64,000 nt of DNA. Source: Kosmotogales bacterium. Its GTDB lineage: Bacteria; Thermotogota; Thermotogae; Petrotogales; Kosmotogaceae. A program made the translations under genes and the position numbers. The number at the start of each line of letters is the position of its first letter. Position 1 is the first letter of the stretch. The stretch lies in NCBI GenBank assembly GCA_030156385.1, contig JASGMR010000001.1, positions 1 through 64,000 of the forward strand, read 5' to 3'. The notes below the pieces were generated by a model. The model did not search any database and had not been told where the DNA came from. It was given only the letters and a program-made list of their open reading frames with translations. This document shows, piece by piece, positions 44,031 to 54,670 of this stretch.

Positions 44031-45050
44031 ATGAAGAAAATTTTAATATTACTATTTTCCCTGGCACTGTTCACATTCTCTTTTTCTAAAGAGGAGGTGA
44101 AGGTGTCTACTTTCGATTTTAACAAACAATATACTCTGGAAAACATCAATGAGGCAATTCAAAAAAAGCAATCGCTTACGGCTATAAACATTTATGAAAA
44201 TGATATACAGAGGATGGAAAGAATCGAAAACAACACCGAAGAAGTGGATGTTGTATATTTTACCGATTACTACGCTCTCATGGCCAAAGAAAAGGGTCTG
44301 ATTATGGAGCTGGATGTCTCAAAACTGAGCAACCTTGAATATATTTACAGTGTGGTCAAAGATCCGATTCAGGGAAATTATTCGATAGGATATACGGTTT
44401 ATTCACTCGGGATAGTGTACAGAGTTGATAAGATAAGACGACCCCTGGTTTCATGGAAGGATCTATGGAGGGAAGATTTACTGAAATATCTTGCTCTTCC
44501 GGATATGAACAATCCAGAGGGACCCGTATTTTATAAAATGCTGGACGAAGTTTTTGGAGCCGATGAAGATGATTGGAGTCTCGATAAAGCGTTTGAAAAA
44601 GTTGGTGAGATAAAGAACGATATCTACGGATTTTATTCTTCTCCAAACGAACTGCAAAATCTTTTTGAAAATGAGGATATTTATGTGGCCGCGGTCCCGA
44701 AAACATTGTGGGGTAATTTATACAATTATGGTTTGAATGTGATATGGTTGGATCCTCTCGAAGGAAATCCGGGAATTATAAATACACTCTCAATATTAAA
44801 AAATGCAGAAAATCCGGAGAATGCTTATAGATATATAAATTTTGTTATAAATCAGAGTACTCAGCTTTCACAGGCACTCGATCTGGTGAATTCACCGGTT
44901 AACAGAAATGTCGTCGTACCGGACAGTATTTCCGAAAATTTAGTTTACAGTCAGAGCGAAGTGAACGGGCTCATTTATTTTGATTTGAATAAAATTGCCG
45001 ATAATCTTGAAAAGTGGGAAACTGCATGGAAAGAAATTATTAATGAATAG
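44031..45050 (+). CDS. Extracellular solute-binding protein, PotD-like
   Basis: A signal peptide (MKKILILLFSLALFTFSFS) starts this protein of 339 residues. The following pattern, with VDVVYFTDYYALMAKEKG, SIGYTVYSLGIVYRVDKI, SWKDLWREDLLKYLALPD and NAENPENAYRYINFVINQ, matches periplasmic binding proteins of the polyamine or iron type (SBP family 1/8). No lipobox Cys is seen. GGGTGG sets the start at ATG 44031 instead of GTG 44022. No ABC permease or ATPase gene is adjacent, so its transporter partner is elsewhere. Its end overlaps convergent rsmA by 11 bases. Confidence 0.82.
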   Translation: MKKILILLFSLALFTFSFSKEEVKVSTFDFNKQYTLENINEAIQKKQSLTAINIYENDIQRMERIENNTEEVDVVYFTDYYALMAKEKGLIMELDVSKLSNLEYIYSVVKDPIQGNYSIGYTVYSLGIVYRVDKIRRPLVSWKDLWREDLLKYLALPDMNNPEGPVFYKMLDEVFGADEDDWSLDKAFEKVGEIKNDIYGFYSSPNELQNLFENEDIYVAAVPKTLWGNLYNYGLNVIWLDPLEGNPGIINTLSILKNAENPENAYRYINFVINQSTQLSQALDLVNSPVNRNVVVPDSISENLVYSQSEVNGLIYFDLNKIADNLEKWETAWKEIINE

Positions 45051-45846
45051 TTTTTTTGTATGCGAAGAATAATTTTTTAAATTCTTCTGTTTTGAGTTTC
45101 TCGGCCCTTATGTCTTTGTCTATTGATAAGGAATTTAATAATTTTTCCGGATCATTTATAATCTTTTTCAAATTGTTTTTCAGTTTCTTTCTCCTCTGTG
45201 AGAAGCATAGATTGACGAATTTTCTGAATTCATTGAAATATACTTTGTCCACTTTATAATCGGGAATCAATTTGATTACGAAAGATTCGACTTTTGGTTT
45301 GGGAATGAATTCATCGGGTTTCACCGTGAATCCATTTTCGATCTTTGCCTGAGAATTTAAATTTACTGTCATCGCCCCATACGCTTTTGTTCCTTCTTTT
45401 GCATTCATCCTTTGGGCGAATTCCTTTTGAACCATCAATACAATAAATTCGAATTCGGGACCTTCGGAAAATATTTTTTCGAGTATTGGAGAAGTTATAT
45501 TATAAGGGATATTCGCAATATAAGCGATTTTTTCACCTTCAAAAATATTCAAATTGGTTTTTAAAAAGTCTTCGTATTTTATTGTTATGTTTTTTTTGTC
45601 GAGCAGATCTTTGTGAATGGTATTCAACCTTCTGTCTATTTCGAATGAAATGACATTTTTTACATACTTTGACAATTCCAGTGTCAAAATACCCAAGCCG
45701 GTACCTATTTCTATGCATGTAAAGGAATCATCAAGCTTAGAAAAGTTAACCATTTTCTTAGGAATGTTTTCGTTGAGCAGATAATTTTGTCCCAGTGATT
45801 TTTTGAGTGCAATATTATATTTTTTTAATATTTCCAATGTTTTCAT
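45040..45846 (-). CDS. rsmA: 16S rRNA dimethyladenosine transferase (RsmA/KsgA)
   Basis: RsmA dimethylates two adjacent adenines near the 3' end of 16S rRNA. The N-terminus KKSLGQNYLLNENI, the SAM-binding EIGTGLGILTLELS, the FEIDRR acidic loop, and the catalytic NIPYNITSPIL with MVQKEFAQRM after it are all present. The length of 268 residues is normal. There is no clear Shine-Dalgarno sequence before the ATG, which follows the terminator of tRNA-Ser, so expression may be weak or depend on read-through. Confidence 0.95.
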   Translation of the reverse strand: MKTLEILKKYNIALKKSLGQNYLLNENIPKKMVNFSKLDDSFTCIEIGTGLGILTLELSKYVKNVISFEIDRRLNTIHKDLLDKKNITIKYEDFLKTNLNIFEGEKIAYIANIPYNITSPILEKIFSEGPEFEFIVLMVQKEFAQRMNAKEGTKAYGAMTVNLNSQAKIENGFTVKPDEFIPKPKVESFVIKLIPDYKVDKVYFNEFRKFVNLCFSQRRKKLKNNLKKIINDPEKLLNSLSIDKDIRAEKLKTEEFKKLFFAYKKTIH

Positions 45847-45854
45847 AAATTAAT

Positions 45855-45873
45855 AAAAAAGGGGGAAACCCCC
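45855..45873 (-). terminator. Intrinsic terminator of tRNA-Ser
   Basis: On the minus strand GGGGG and CCCCC (45873-45869 and 45865-45861) pair around TTT and are followed by six T residues. It lies 15 bases beyond the CCA end of the tRNA. Confidence 0.85.
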
Positions 45874-45887
45874 TCTCTTCCTCATTC

Positions 45888-45978
45888 TGGCGGAGAGAAT
45901 GGGATTTGAACCCATGAGCGTCTGGTGGACGCTATACGCTCTCCAGGCGTACGCCTTCGACCTCTCGGCCATCTCTCC
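45888..45978 (-). tRNA. tRNA-Ser (anticodon GGA)
   Basis: The minus strand folds as a class II tRNA of 91 bases including an encoded CCA. The acceptor arms are GGAGAGA and TCTCTCC, the D-arm begins TGGCCGAGAGG, the anticodon loop CTGGAGA is closed by TACGC/GCGTA, a long variable arm (about AGCGTCCACCAGACGCT) is present, and the T-arm GGGTTCAAATCCC is canonical. The discriminator base is G, as expected for Ser. Confidence 0.97.
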
Positions 45979-45989
45979 TCACAAAGGCT

Positions 45990-46018
45990 ATTATAATGGT
46001 CTTTATTCAAGTTGTCAA
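45990..46018 (-). promoter_or_regulatory. Consensus promoter of tRNA-Ser
   Basis: On the minus strand a perfect TTGACA (46018-46013) and a perfect TATAAT (45995-45990) are 17 bases apart. Transcription would begin about five bases before the mature 5' end of the tRNA. Confidence 0.9.
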
Positions 46019-46060
46019 CCGATTTATATGATAAAATTTTTAATGTACAAGGAGGTTGTG

Positions 46061-47374
46061 ATGAAAAAATTATTTGGAACAGATGGAATTAGAGGAATTG
46101 TTAATGAAGTGATCACTCCAAAACTTTCGGTAAAACTTGGAAATGCTTTAGGAAGATTTTATAACGGCGAACATACTAAGGTATTGATCGGTATGGATAC
46201 GAGAGGATCAGGTGACATGCTGTCTTCTGCAATCGCTTCAGGTGCTTCGTCGGCGGGGATGAATGTTGAGATTATTGGGATTTTACCCACACCATCTCTG
46301 GCTTATCTGACAAAAAAATATAATTGTCTGGGCGTTATGATTTCTGCGTCACATAACCCGGCTATATATAATGGATTAAAGGTTTTAGAAAATGGAAAGA
46401 AGATTTCGGATTTCAATGAAGTTCAGCTGGAAAAATTGATGGAAGAAGGGTATAATTACACCACTTATTCACAAATAGGTAAAATAGATTACAGACCCGA
46501 TTTAAAACAGGATTATGTGAATTATGTAGTGAATGAATACAAAAATACGGATTTTATAAAAGATAATATTGTTGTTGATTGTGCATTTGGTGCCGCTTCT
46601 GCAGTGGTGTCCGAAGTTTTCGGCAAGCTCGGAATATATGCGGAATATAATTTTACCGATTACAATGGAATAAATATTAACGAAGAATGTGGTTCGATGA
46701 ATCCTGAAATACTCAGTAAAATGCTTAAAGATAACCAGATAGGTATTTTATTCGATGGTGATGCGGATCGATGTTTATTTGTGCTATCACAAAACAGGAT
46801 CATTAATGGCGATATGCTTCTTTCTATGAATGCGCAGAAGATGCTGGCGGAGAATAGATTGAATAAACAAACCGTTGTTGCCACGGTTATGTCAAATTTA
46901 GGTTTTGAGAATAGTTTGAAATCCAACGAAATTGAATTGAAGAGAACGAAGGTAGGAGATAAATATGTTTTGCAGAATATGATAGAAAATGAATTTTCTC
47001 TGGGTGGGGAACAGTCGGGGCACATCATATTTTTTGATAAAAATACGACGGGTGATGGCTTGATTACTGCACTTGAAACACTTAACACGTTGAAGAAACT
47101 TCAAATAAATCTCGACGAATTTTATTCTGAATTTCCCGTATATCCTCAAATTTTAAAGAATATACCTGTGGTGGATAAAAAAATGGTGATGCAAAATGAA
47201 AAAATTATTGATTCTCTTGAAAAATACGGAGAAAACAAAAATATCAGAATCGTTCTGAGACCATCGGGTACCGAACCTTTAATAAGAATTATGGTCGAGG
47301 GAAGAGATGAAAATGAAGTAGAGAATATAACAAATAAATTGATTGAATTAGTAGAGGAAATATTGGATGAGTGA
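46061..47374 (+). CDS. glmM: Phosphoglucosamine mutase
   Basis: GlmM converts glucosamine 6-phosphate to glucosamine 1-phosphate for UDP-GlcNAc synthesis. [10 protein letters not shown] opens the protein, the phosphoserine loop is [13 protein letters not shown] near residue 95, the Mg-binding loop is DGDADR, the sugar-binding loop LGGEQSGHI, and the phosphate-binding [15 protein letters not shown] lies near the end. AAGGAGG fixes the start at 46061 (437 residues); the longer frame runs back through the tRNA gene on the other strand and is not real. The end overlaps uvrA by eight bases. Confidence 0.95.
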   Translation: MKKLFGTDGIRGIVNEVITPKLSVKLGNALGRFYNGEHTKVLIGMDTRGSGDMLSSAIASGASSAGMNVEIIGILPTPSLAYLTKKYNCLGVMISASHNPAIYNGLKVLENGKKISDFNEVQLEKLMEEGYNYTTYSQIGKIDYRPDLKQDYVNYVVNEYKNTDFIKDNIVVDCAFGAASAVVSEVFGKLGIYAEYNFTDYNGININEECGSMNPEILSKMLKDNQIGILFDGDADRCLFVLSQNRIINGDMLLSMNAQKMLAENRLNKQTVVATVMSNLGFENSLKSNEIELKRTKVGDKYVLQNMIENEFSLGGEQSGHIIFFDKNTTGDGLITALETLNTLKKLQINLDEFYSEFPVYPQILKNIPVVDKKMVMQNEKIIDSLEKYGENKNIRIVLRPSGTEPLIRIMVEGRDENEVENITNKLIELVEEILDE

Positions 47375-50189
47375 ATTTATATCTGTAAAAGGTGCCAGAG
47401 TACATAATTTAAAAAATATAGAAGTTAGAATTCCAAAGCAATCATTGACAATAATTACGGGTCTCTCGGGTTCGGGAAAATCCTCTCTTGCTCTGGATAC
47501 TATTTATGCGGAAGGGCAGAGAAGATATCTGGAATCCCTTTCCAGCTATGCGAGGCAATTTTTAGGAGAATTTAAAAAGCCCGATGTTGATAATATTACC
47601 GGATTATCCCCGTCAATTGCCATAGAACAGAAATCTGTGAGCCATAATCCGAGATCAACAGTTGGGACTGTTACTGAGATACATGATTATTTACGTATAC
47701 TTTATTCGAAAATTGGTATCCCACATTGTCCTGAGTGTGGCAGAGAGGTTCAGAAACAAACGATAGATGAAATTATTCAAAGTGTTTTCCACGAATATAA
47801 AATCGGAGACAGATTGATTATTAAGGCCCCGATAGCGAGGGGAAAAAAGGGAGAATTTAAAAAAGAACTTGAATCGTTGAAGAAAAAGGGATATGTAAGA
47901 ATTGAGATTGATGGAGAAAATTATGACCTTGAGGAAAATATTTCTCTTGATAAAAACAAAAGGCATTTTATCAATCTTATTGTTGACAGAGTTAAATTGA
48001 GTGAGGAAAATCAAACCAGAATAACCGACAGCATAGAACTTTCACTGAGCGAAGGAAACGGAATAGTGGAAGTTTATGATTTTGAATCTGAGAAGACGAA
48101 ATTATTCAGTGAAAATTTCGCCTGTACGCACTGTAACATAAGTCTTCCGGAAATAAATCCGAAAATATTTTCATTCAACAATCCTTATGGGGCCTGTCCC
48201 GTTTGCCATGGATTGGGTATAACGAGGGAATTTGATGAAAATCTCATCGTCGATGAAAACCTTTCCATTCCCGAGGGGGCATTGAAGCCAATGAGCAGTT
48301 CGGAAAACAGTTATTCAATGAAATATACCCTCTCAGTTTTAGAACAACTTGGAGAAAATCCAAAGACCAAATTCAAAGATCTGAAAGATGAAACCAGGAG
48401 AGTTTTACTTCATGGTTCAGACAAAGAAATAAAATATGAATTCAGATCTGAAAAAGTTCTTTATCAGACTCAAAAGAAGATCGAGGGTATAATAAATAAT
48501 CTGAAGAGAAGATATTTTGAAACGCATTCGGAAGATATGAGACGTTGGTTGGAAGATAAATTTATGATTGAATCTGTCTGCCCCGAATGTCAGGGAAAAA
48601 GATTGAGAAAAGAGGCACTTTCCGTGACTGTGAACGGAAAGAATATTTCTGAATTATCCGATCTGACGATAACGGAAATTTTCGGGGAAATGAATAATCT
48701 GAGCCTCAGTGAACAGGAAAAGCTCATCATAGGTGAATTGAATAAAGAAATATTAAAGAGATTAAAATTCCTGATAGATGTGGGATTGGGATATATTACA
48801 CTGTCGAGAAAGGCAAAAACTCTGTCGGGAGGAGAAGCCCAGAGAATAAGACTTGCAACGCAAATAGGATCCGGATTGACAGGGGTCACCTATGTGTTGG
48901 ATGAACCAACGATAGGGCTGCATCCACGGGACAACGATAAACTGATTAAGACCTTAAAGAATTTAAGGGATCTAGGAAACACAGTTATTGTGGTTGAACA
49001 TGATGAAGAAGTAATGAGATCATCGAATTACATAGTCGATATAGGACCCGGTGCGGGAATACGTGGAGGTAAGGTTATTTATCAGGGATTGACGAAAGAA
49101 CTCATAAACAACCCTCCGGAGAATTCTTTAACCGGAAAATATCTTTCAGGGAAAAAGAAAATACCGATATTCGATAGAACCAATATGAATTCGGAAAAAT
49201 TCATAGAGCTCCTGGGTGCAAAACAAAATAATCTGAAGAGTTTAGATGTGAAATTTCCTCTGGGAAAAATGATATGTGTTACGGGAGTTTCGGGAAGCGG
49301 AAAAAGTTCTCTGGTTATAGATACGTTGTATCCGGTGTTGAGAAACAGACTGAACAATTCCCGAATGCAAGAGGGTATATATGATGATATATCGGGATTG
49401 GAAAATCTTGATAATGTGATCGTTATAGATCAATCTCCGATTGGAAGAACTCCAAGATCGAATCCGGCGACATATACCGGGATTTTTGACCACATCAGGG
49501 ATATTTTTGCCAAATTGCCGGAATCAAGAGCCAGAGGATATAAAAAAGGCAGGTATTCTTTCAATGTTAAAGGTGGGCGATGTGAGGTCTGTAAGGGTCA
49601 CGGTTTAATAAAAATTGAAATGCAATTTTTGCCTGACGTTTTTGTTGAGTGTGATGTATGTAAAGGTAAGAGATATAATAAAGAGACACTCGAAATAAAA
49701 TACAAGGGTAAAAATATATCCGATATTTTGGAAATGACTGTTGAGGAAGCTTATGAATTTTTTGAAAAAATTCCTCAGTTGAAGAGAATACTGAATCTTT
49801 TAATAAAAGTTGGACTTAGTTATATTAGGCTTGGACAGCCTGCTACCACTTTGTCAGGAGGCGAAGCACAGAGAATCAAGCTTTCTTCTGAGTTGAAAAA
49901 AAGATCCACGGGAAGAACGTTTTATATTCTTGATGAACCTACAACTGGCCTGCATTTTGATGATGTTGAAAAACTCATAAAAGTTTTAAATAAACTCGTA
50001 GAAAAGGGAAATACGGTTCTTGTGGTGGAACATAATCTAGATGTTATAAAAAATGCGGATTATATAATAGATCTTGGGCCCGAAGGGGGAAAAGAAGGGG
50101 GAGATTTACTCGTTTGTGGGACACTGAAAGATATCGTCGAATCGAAAAAAAGTTATACGGGAAATTATTTGAGAAAAATAGATGTCTAG
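47367..50189 (+). CDS. uvrA: Excinuclease ABC subunit A
   Basis: UvrA recognises DNA damage in nucleotide excision repair. The 940-residue protein has two ATPase modules: Walker [15 protein letters not shown] and [14 protein letters not shown], with signatures [14 protein letters not shown] and [14 protein letters not shown] and Walker [14 protein letters not shown] and [13 protein letters not shown]. Zinc-binding sites are visible at CPEC plus CTHC/CPVC and at CEVC...CDVC. The [15 protein letters not shown] segment is canonical. Length and domain order are normal. Confidence 0.97.
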   Translation: MSEFISVKGARVHNLKNIEVRIPKQSLTIITGLSGSGKSSLALDTIYAEGQRRYLESLSSYARQFLGEFKKPDVDNITGLSPSIAIEQKSVSHNPRSTVGTVTEIHDYLRILYSKIGIPHCPECGREVQKQTIDEIIQSVFHEYKIGDRLIIKAPIARGKKGEFKKELESLKKKGYVRIEIDGENYDLEENISLDKNKRHFINLIVDRVKLSEENQTRITDSIELSLSEGNGIVEVYDFESEKTKLFSENFACTHCNISLPEINPKIFSFNNPYGACPVCHGLGITREFDENLIVDENLSIPEGALKPMSSSENSYSMKYTLSVLEQLGENPKTKFKDLKDETRRVLLHGSDKEIKYEFRSEKVLYQTQKKIEGIINNLKRRYFETHSEDMRRWLEDKFMIESVCPECQGKRLRKEALSVTVNGKNISELSDLTITEIFGEMNNLSLSEQEKLIIGELNKEILKRLKFLIDVGLGYITLSRKAKTLSGGEAQRIRLATQIGSGLTGVTYVLDEPTIGLHPRDNDKLIKTLKNLRDLGNTVIVVEHDEEVMRSSNYIVDIGPGAGIRGGKVIYQGLTKELINNPPENSLTGKYLSGKKKIPIFDRTNMNSEKFIELLGAKQNNLKSLDVKFPLGKMICVTGVSGSGKSSLVIDTLYPVLRNRLNNSRMQEGIYDDISGLENLDNVIVIDQSPIGRTPRSNPATYTGIFDHIRDIFAKLPESRARGYKKGRYSFNVKGGRCEVCKGHGLIKIEMQFLPDVFVECDVCKGKRYNKETLEIKYKGKNISDILEMTVEEAYEFFEKIPQLKRILNLLIKVGLSYIRLGQPATTLSGGEAQRIKLSSELKKRSTGRTFYILDEPTTGLHFDDVEKLIKVLNKLVEKGNTVLVVEHNLDVIKNADYIIDLGPEGGKEGGDLLVCGTLKDIVESKKSYTGNYLRKIDV

Positions 50190-50361
50190 CAATTTGACAG
50201 AAAATCGCCAGACTTTTTAATTTGATCAGATATCTGAATTGAATTAATGGTAAATTCACGAAATGTGTATTAGATTAAATATTATTGTTAGCAAGTAGTC
50301 TTGAAATATAAATAATTATTGCCGAAGATGCGATGCTTTTTTACTTTTAACAAAATTAAAA

Positions 50362-50395
50362 TCCCTTTCCGGAAAATTTTTGAGAAAGGGACTTT
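50362..50395. terminator. Hairpin between uvrA and the antiporter gene
   Basis: TCCCTTTC (50362-50369) pairs with GAAAGGGA (50384-50391) and is followed by CTTTTATA on the plus strand and by TTTTAATTTT on the minus strand, so it can serve the convergent pair in both directions. The loop of 14 bases is long. Confidence 0.65.
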
Positions 50396-50419
50396 TATAT
50401 TAATATCAAAAGAATTAAA

Positions 50420-51949
50420 TTATTTTGTCTTTGCAGTTTTTTGCGCAGCTTTGTGAAGATCTGCCATCGATTTCTGCGGGATATTATGTTGCTCGCCATC
50501 CATGAGCTTTTGTACCTCTGTGGCCCAGGAAGGTTTTTTTAATTTATCAATAATGAGTGGTACCACCAGCAATCCAAAAGATATTGCCAGAATTGCAATT
50601 ATGCTTACGATCGTCATTTCCATCAAAGTCAATGCGATTGCAAAAACTATGGTTGCAAAGAGAATAACGGTCAATCCCCAGAGAATTCCGTTGCCCTTCT
50701 TACCTATTCTGAAAGGCCGGCTCTGTTGTGGATGTGTTTTTCTGAATTTCAAAATACCGAGTCCCATAAAAATGTATACGAAACAGTATAGAAGTGTAGT
50801 GGCACTGACGAGTGTCAGAAATGCACTGTTGACAGCGGGAATCAGCAAATACACCAGAGCAAAGATCGAAATGATCGTTGCCTGAGTAAACAAAACCGCT
50901 TTTGAGACATCATTTTCGTTTGTTTTCCAGAATTTGAATTTAGGAGGGTACTGTCCACGACGCGCACTTTGAGTGATCGTTTTAGATGGACCGGATGCCC
51001 ATGCCGAAAGCTGTACCGCAACACCCAGGAATACCAGGAGGCTGAAAATATTTGCTATGATATGTGGTAATCCTAAAATATCACAGAACAATACGATGGA
51101 CTGTGAAATATTATTCAATTCCATTTTTCCTGCCGGAACAACATTCGCCACGACAAAAGCGCTTACAGCATTAAATAAAAACATGAAAATCAAAGCAATA
51201 AATATGCCCTTTACATATGTTTTGACAGGATTTTTTATACGTGTTATATACACAGATGACATCTCAATTCCCACGAAGATGAATATGATAGGAGCGAAGT
51301 ATTCCAGAGTCATCTTTGTTGTCGTGTCGGGCAGGAGTTTCTCCGGAGAGAATGTTCCCAGCGTACTGCTCGGGTTAAAACCCACTTTTCCAAGTGCAGC
51401 AAGACCAAGAATCAGTAATATCGCAATTGGAATGTACAGTCCCAGCCAGATACCTATCTTGCCACCGATCTTTGCCATGTCAAATTTGAGATTCAGTAAT
51501 GTTACACCCCAATACACCGCTAGAATACAGACAAGGGTAAATATATTATTACTGCCTAAAACATTATTATTCACGACTTCACCTAACATAGGAGCGAGAA
51601 CCGAAGCGACCATGACCATCCCGGGAAACATCTGTACCCAGAGTAACCATGAAACTACAAATCCCCATTTTTTTCCAAGTGAATGTGTTACCCACAGTTC
51701 GGGACCACCTGCCTGCGGGAACATTCCGGCATATTCACCAGCTATCATTGAAATTGGGAAACCATACAGCAACACCGCAACAAGCATATAAAAGAACATC
51801 GTCCATCCGGTAGCTGCAACACTGGGAATATTACGAATACTTGCAACCAGAGCACAGGTCATACCCACAAATGCCATTGTTCCAACTTTCGAGATTCCCA
51901 TAGTATTTTTTCCTATTGTTGCAGAACTTCCTGCATTACTACTTCCCAT
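50420..51949 (-). CDS. Amino acid/amine antiporter, APC superfamily (GadC/TyrP-like)
   Basis: This integral membrane protein of 509 residues has about 12 hydrophobic helices. The start region GKNTMGISKVGTMAFVGMTC, then EYAGMFPQAGGPELWVTHSLG and GIEMSSVYITRIKNP, fits the glutamate:GABA antiporter group of the APC superfamily, which swaps an amino acid for its decarboxylated amine. The basic, hydrophilic C-terminal tail could correspond to the pH-dependent plug of GadC. GGGGTG places the start at ATG 51949, not the ATG at 51967. It lies 47 bases downstream of the decarboxylase; together they would consume protons and build a proton-motive force. Confidence 0.86.
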   Translation of the reverse strand: MGSSNAGSSATIGKNTMGISKVGTMAFVGMTCALVASIRNIPSVAATGWTMFFYMLVAVLLYGFPISMIAGEYAGMFPQAGGPELWVTHSLGKKWGFVVSWLLWVQMFPGMVMVASVLAPMLGEVVNNNVLGSNNIFTLVCILAVYWGVTLLNLKFDMAKIGGKIGIWLGLYIPIAILLILGLAALGKVGFNPSSTLGTFSPEKLLPDTTTKMTLEYFAPIIFIFVGIEMSSVYITRIKNPVKTYVKGIFIALIFMFLFNAVSAFVVANVVPAGKMELNNISQSIVLFCDILGLPHIIANIFSLLVFLGVAVQLSAWASGPSKTITQSARRGQYPPKFKFWKTNENDVSKAVLFTQATIISIFALVYLLIPAVNSAFLTLVSATTLLYCFVYIFMGLGILKFRKTHPQQSRPFRIGKKGNGILWGLTVILFATIVFAIALTLMEMTIVSIIAILAISFGLLVVPLIIDKLKKPSWATEVQKLMDGEQHNIPQKSMADLHKAAQKTAKTK

Positions 51950-51996
51950 AAAATTCACCCCTTTCATTTCAAATAATCACATTGAGATTATTCACT

Positions 51997-53835
51997 TCAG
52001 CTATCCAAAATTTCGGTCAGTTTCATCTTTATAGCCTTTGTGATCGCCTTTGTATAAAATTCGAACAATCTTTCATCGTTCATGTAAGGGGTCATGATGG
52101 AAGCTCTCATCAGTGTAACCTGTTTTTCTTTATACCATTCTGATTCAGGTATACCTATTTTTTCAACAAAAGCGAGTGGACTGTCTCCATAATCATCCTG
52201 ATTGAACGTTGTATGTGAGGAAATAAATCGGTTCGAATAAACATCACCTTCTATATAAGAGGAATAATCGTACATTTTTTCATTCAGATCATTAATTTTT
52301 TTCAGATCCGTACATCCTTTTTCCTTGAACAACCAATCAACCATATTGAAATCGGGATGATTGAGCGGGCATACTTCGATTGTTTTTCCGTTTATTTCAA
52401 ATGTAAGAGTACCTAAAAAATCTCTGAACCGATGTGCTCCTTCTACAGAAGCGGCAATTAATTGTCCATAACCTTCCACATTGAGAGGTAGAACTCTGTG
52501 TGCAGTCCAGACTGCTGCTGCTGTTGCTCCGGCTTTTGAACCCTCTAAAATATATGCTCCCAATAAATCCGGCGCCTTTGTAGTCTTTTCAAATACATAA
52601 GATGCGAAATACGAAATGATATCGCGCATCTGTTTATGCTTTATGGCAATACCTCCCGCGGCATACGGGACATAACCCATTTTATGTGGGTCGACAGTAA
52701 CGCTTTCCGCGTTATGAATAGCTTCAAAACCGTTGTATACATCTTTTTGTATCGTGACAGGATAGTGAAATAGTCCGTATTCTTTATGAACTTCTGCAAG
52801 ATCATCATATTTTATAAACTCATAATTTTTATCCAGAAAAAGTGTACGCGCATAACCGCCGTATGCTGCGTCGACGTGTAAATAAAAATAAACTCCTTCC
52901 TTTTTGAGTTGTTCGCGTAATGCAACGATTTTATCGACATTGTCGACGGCTCCTTCTTCCGTTGAGCCAACAACAGCGACAACACCGAGAATAGGTATTT
53001 TCCTTTCTATCAAGTCACGGATAGCTTCTTCCAATTTATCAACGTTCATCCTGTAATTGCTTTGAACAGGTATTGATATCATTTGATCGAGTCCGACTCC
53101 GGAAATGTCAAGAGCTTTTACCCAGGAATAATGTTTTGTTTGAGGGACGATCCATTTTCCCAATTTATTAATGAATTTTCCGCTTCGTGAAGATGCGGCT
53201 TTTACAGCATCCATTTCATCTGCAGAAAGTTTTCCCACGATATCCAGAATTTCTTCTACACTCATGTTGAGAAGCTCCCATTCGCTTTTGTCGGCGACTT
53301 TTTCCGGATATACTTCTTTCAGTGCCAGTGGAATCGATTTAATACATCGTGCGTACCATAAGCCCTCAAGGTTTGCCAGAGAACCGTCCGCTACGATATG
53401 TCCCCAGCCGTCTTTAAATCCAAAGAGTTTTGCAAAATCTTCACCAACGTCTGCCTCCATCTGAGATGTGGCCATAGAAGACTCCAGTGCGACATTATTG
53501 GAGTTCCACAGCATTGCATAATTGTACGCGAGTAGTGACGGCATGAGAGTTTCTGAATTCATATGTCCCCAATAACGACCTGCACTTTGCCAGGGAATCG
53601 ATCCCGAGCGCATACGCTGACTCAAATCATCAAGTACTCCTATGATATGTTCCTTTGTCGCGATGAAATTGGGCTTTTCTTTATCCTGTTCCGTAATGGC
53701 CTCCAGATCGGATGGAATATAATTCTGTCTCCAGCCAATGTGCTCGTTTATTCTTTTATTGAGCTGTTCTCTGTAAAAATCACCGTTTTCACCCTTGTCA
53801 CCGATAAACAATGCTTTCAAATTCAAATTTTTCAA
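51997..53835 (-). CDS. tdc: PLP-dependent amino acid decarboxylase, tyrosine decarboxylase-like
   Basis: The protein closely recalls the roughly 620-residue tyrosine decarboxylase of enterococci and lactobacilli, not the shorter GadA/B or archaeal MfnA. Shared segments include [60 protein letters not shown] and the PLP-lysine motif [26 protein letters not shown] holds the Asp that contacts the pyridine ring. A frame opens at 53886, but GGGGGG lies just before the TTG at 53835, which gives 612 residues and the expected N-terminus. The comparison is from memory; aromatic or glutamate specificity remains to be shown. Transfer from Firmicutes is likely. Confidence 0.85.
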   Translation of the reverse strand: MKNLNLKALFIGDKGENGDFYREQLNKRINEHIGWRQNYIPSDLEAITEQDKEKPNFIATKEHIIGVLDDLSQRMRSGSIPWQSAGRYWGHMNSETLMPSLLAYNYAMLWNSNNVALESSMATSQMEADVGEDFAKLFGFKDGWGHIVADGSLANLEGLWYARCIKSIPLALKEVYPEKVADKSEWELLNMSVEEILDIVGKLSADEMDAVKAASSRSGKFINKLGKWIVPQTKHYSWVKALDISGVGLDQMISIPVQSNYRMNVDKLEEAIRDLIERKIPILGVVAVVGSTEEGAVDNVDKIVALREQLKKEGVYFYLHVDAAYGGYARTLFLDKNYEFIKYDDLAEVHKEYGLFHYPVTIQKDVYNGFEAIHNAESVTVDPHKMGYVPYAAGGIAIKHKQMRDIISYFASYVFEKTTKAPDLLGAYILEGSKAGATAAAVWTAHRVLPLNVEGYGQLIAASVEGAHRFRDFLGTLTFEINGKTIEVCPLNHPDFNMVDWLFKEKGCTDLKKINDLNEKMYDYSSYIEGDVYSNRFISSHTTFNQDDYGDSPLAFVEKIGIPESEWYKEKQVTLMRASIMTPYMNDERLFEFYTKAITKAIKMKLTEILDS

Positions 53836-54542
53836 AGTTTTCCCCCCTTTTATTTTATTTATGATCTTTAAAACTAGATATCGCACATTTTTATAAAATT
53901 TTCTGTAAAGAGCTTACTATAAATGTCCTGTTATATATCATCAGTATGTTTTCGCAGGATCACAACAAGTAATGTGAAGTTATATTTTAAAATAATCCGA
54001 AAATACAAACTGTATTGATATTCAAATCATCACACTACCTTTTCTTAAAATAATACACATTTTTGTATTCTTGTTAATTTATACTTTAAACTTCTAAATG
54101 CCAGAATTTTAGAGCTTTTCAGCGATTTCTTTAGTATATATTATATCACGATATCACCAATTATTACCCCTGCTGTCGAGCTTTTTATCATCTTATTCTT
54201 CGGACAGAACATATAATATTTTCAATGTTTAATCCGATTTTTAATATAATTTTTATCAAAGGATATTTAACCATAAAATTTCTGAGGATTTTTGAAGGAA
54301 CCCTCTCTGAAAAGTTCAATTTTTTGTTAAAAACAAATTTTTAATATAGTTTGATTTTAAATATAATTTGAATATGAAAAAAGTTGTTTCATATGAAGAT
54401 TTTGATTTCGGAAAAAATATTTCTATTTAAATGGAATCAGAAACTCCAGATATTTTTTTCCTGACATTATTATCTTCGGACCGTAAATTTTCCTCGATTA
54501 ATAATTTTGATTTCTATTTCATCAGATAATACATCAAATTAT
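53836..54542. other. Long AT-rich intergenic region upstream of the decarboxylase
   Basis: More than 700 bases hold no convincing gene. An 18-codon plus-strand ORF (ATG about 54374, MKKVVSYEDFDFGKNISI) has no ribosome site and may be chance or a gene remnant. The decarboxylase promoter must be here on the minus strand, but no box pair with good spacing stands out. No T-box-like core or word mosaic was seen. Confidence 0.4.
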
Positions 54543-54580
54543 AAAAAATGTGACATTGAGCTTTTATACTCTTTGTCACA
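54543..54580 (-). terminator. Intrinsic terminator after tRNA-Ala
   Basis: On the minus strand TGTGACA and TGTCACA pair, continue across an AA internal loop to GAG/CTC, and are followed by ATTTTTTATAATTT. It lies about 15 bases after the CCA end of the tRNA. Confidence 0.75.
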
Positions 54581-54594
54581 CTTTGTGGATATTA

Positions 54595-54670
54595 TGGTGG
54601 AGTCGAGGGGATTCGAACCCCCGACCTTTGCCTTGCGAAGGCAACGCGCTCCCAGCTGCGCTACGACCCC
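54595..54670 (-). tRNA. tRNA-Ala (anticodon CGC)
   Basis: The minus strand forms a 76-base tRNA with encoded CCA. Acceptor arms are GGGGTCG and CGACTCC with one G-T pair, the D-arm contains AGCGCAGCTGGGAGCGC, the anticodon loop TTCGCAA is closed by TTGCC/GGCAA, and the T-arm GGGGGTTCGAATCCCC is canonical. Its first ten bases also encode the last codons and stop of deoB. Confidence 0.97.

Noticed and set aside
45899-46060. N-terminal extension of glmM by 54 codons
   Set aside because: It crosses the tRNA-Ser gene and its promoter; the conserved GlmM start follows AAGGAGG at 46061.
50973-51791. Plus-strand ORF of 272 codons opposite the antiporter gene
   Set aside because: It is a shadow of the hydrophobic antiporter frame and has no ribosome site or recognisable motif.
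54374-54430. 18-codon ORF (MKKVVSYEDF...) upstream of tRNA-Ala
   Set aside because: No Shine-Dalgarno sequence, no terminator and no biosynthetic gene follow it, so unlike the Asn leader it has no supporting context.
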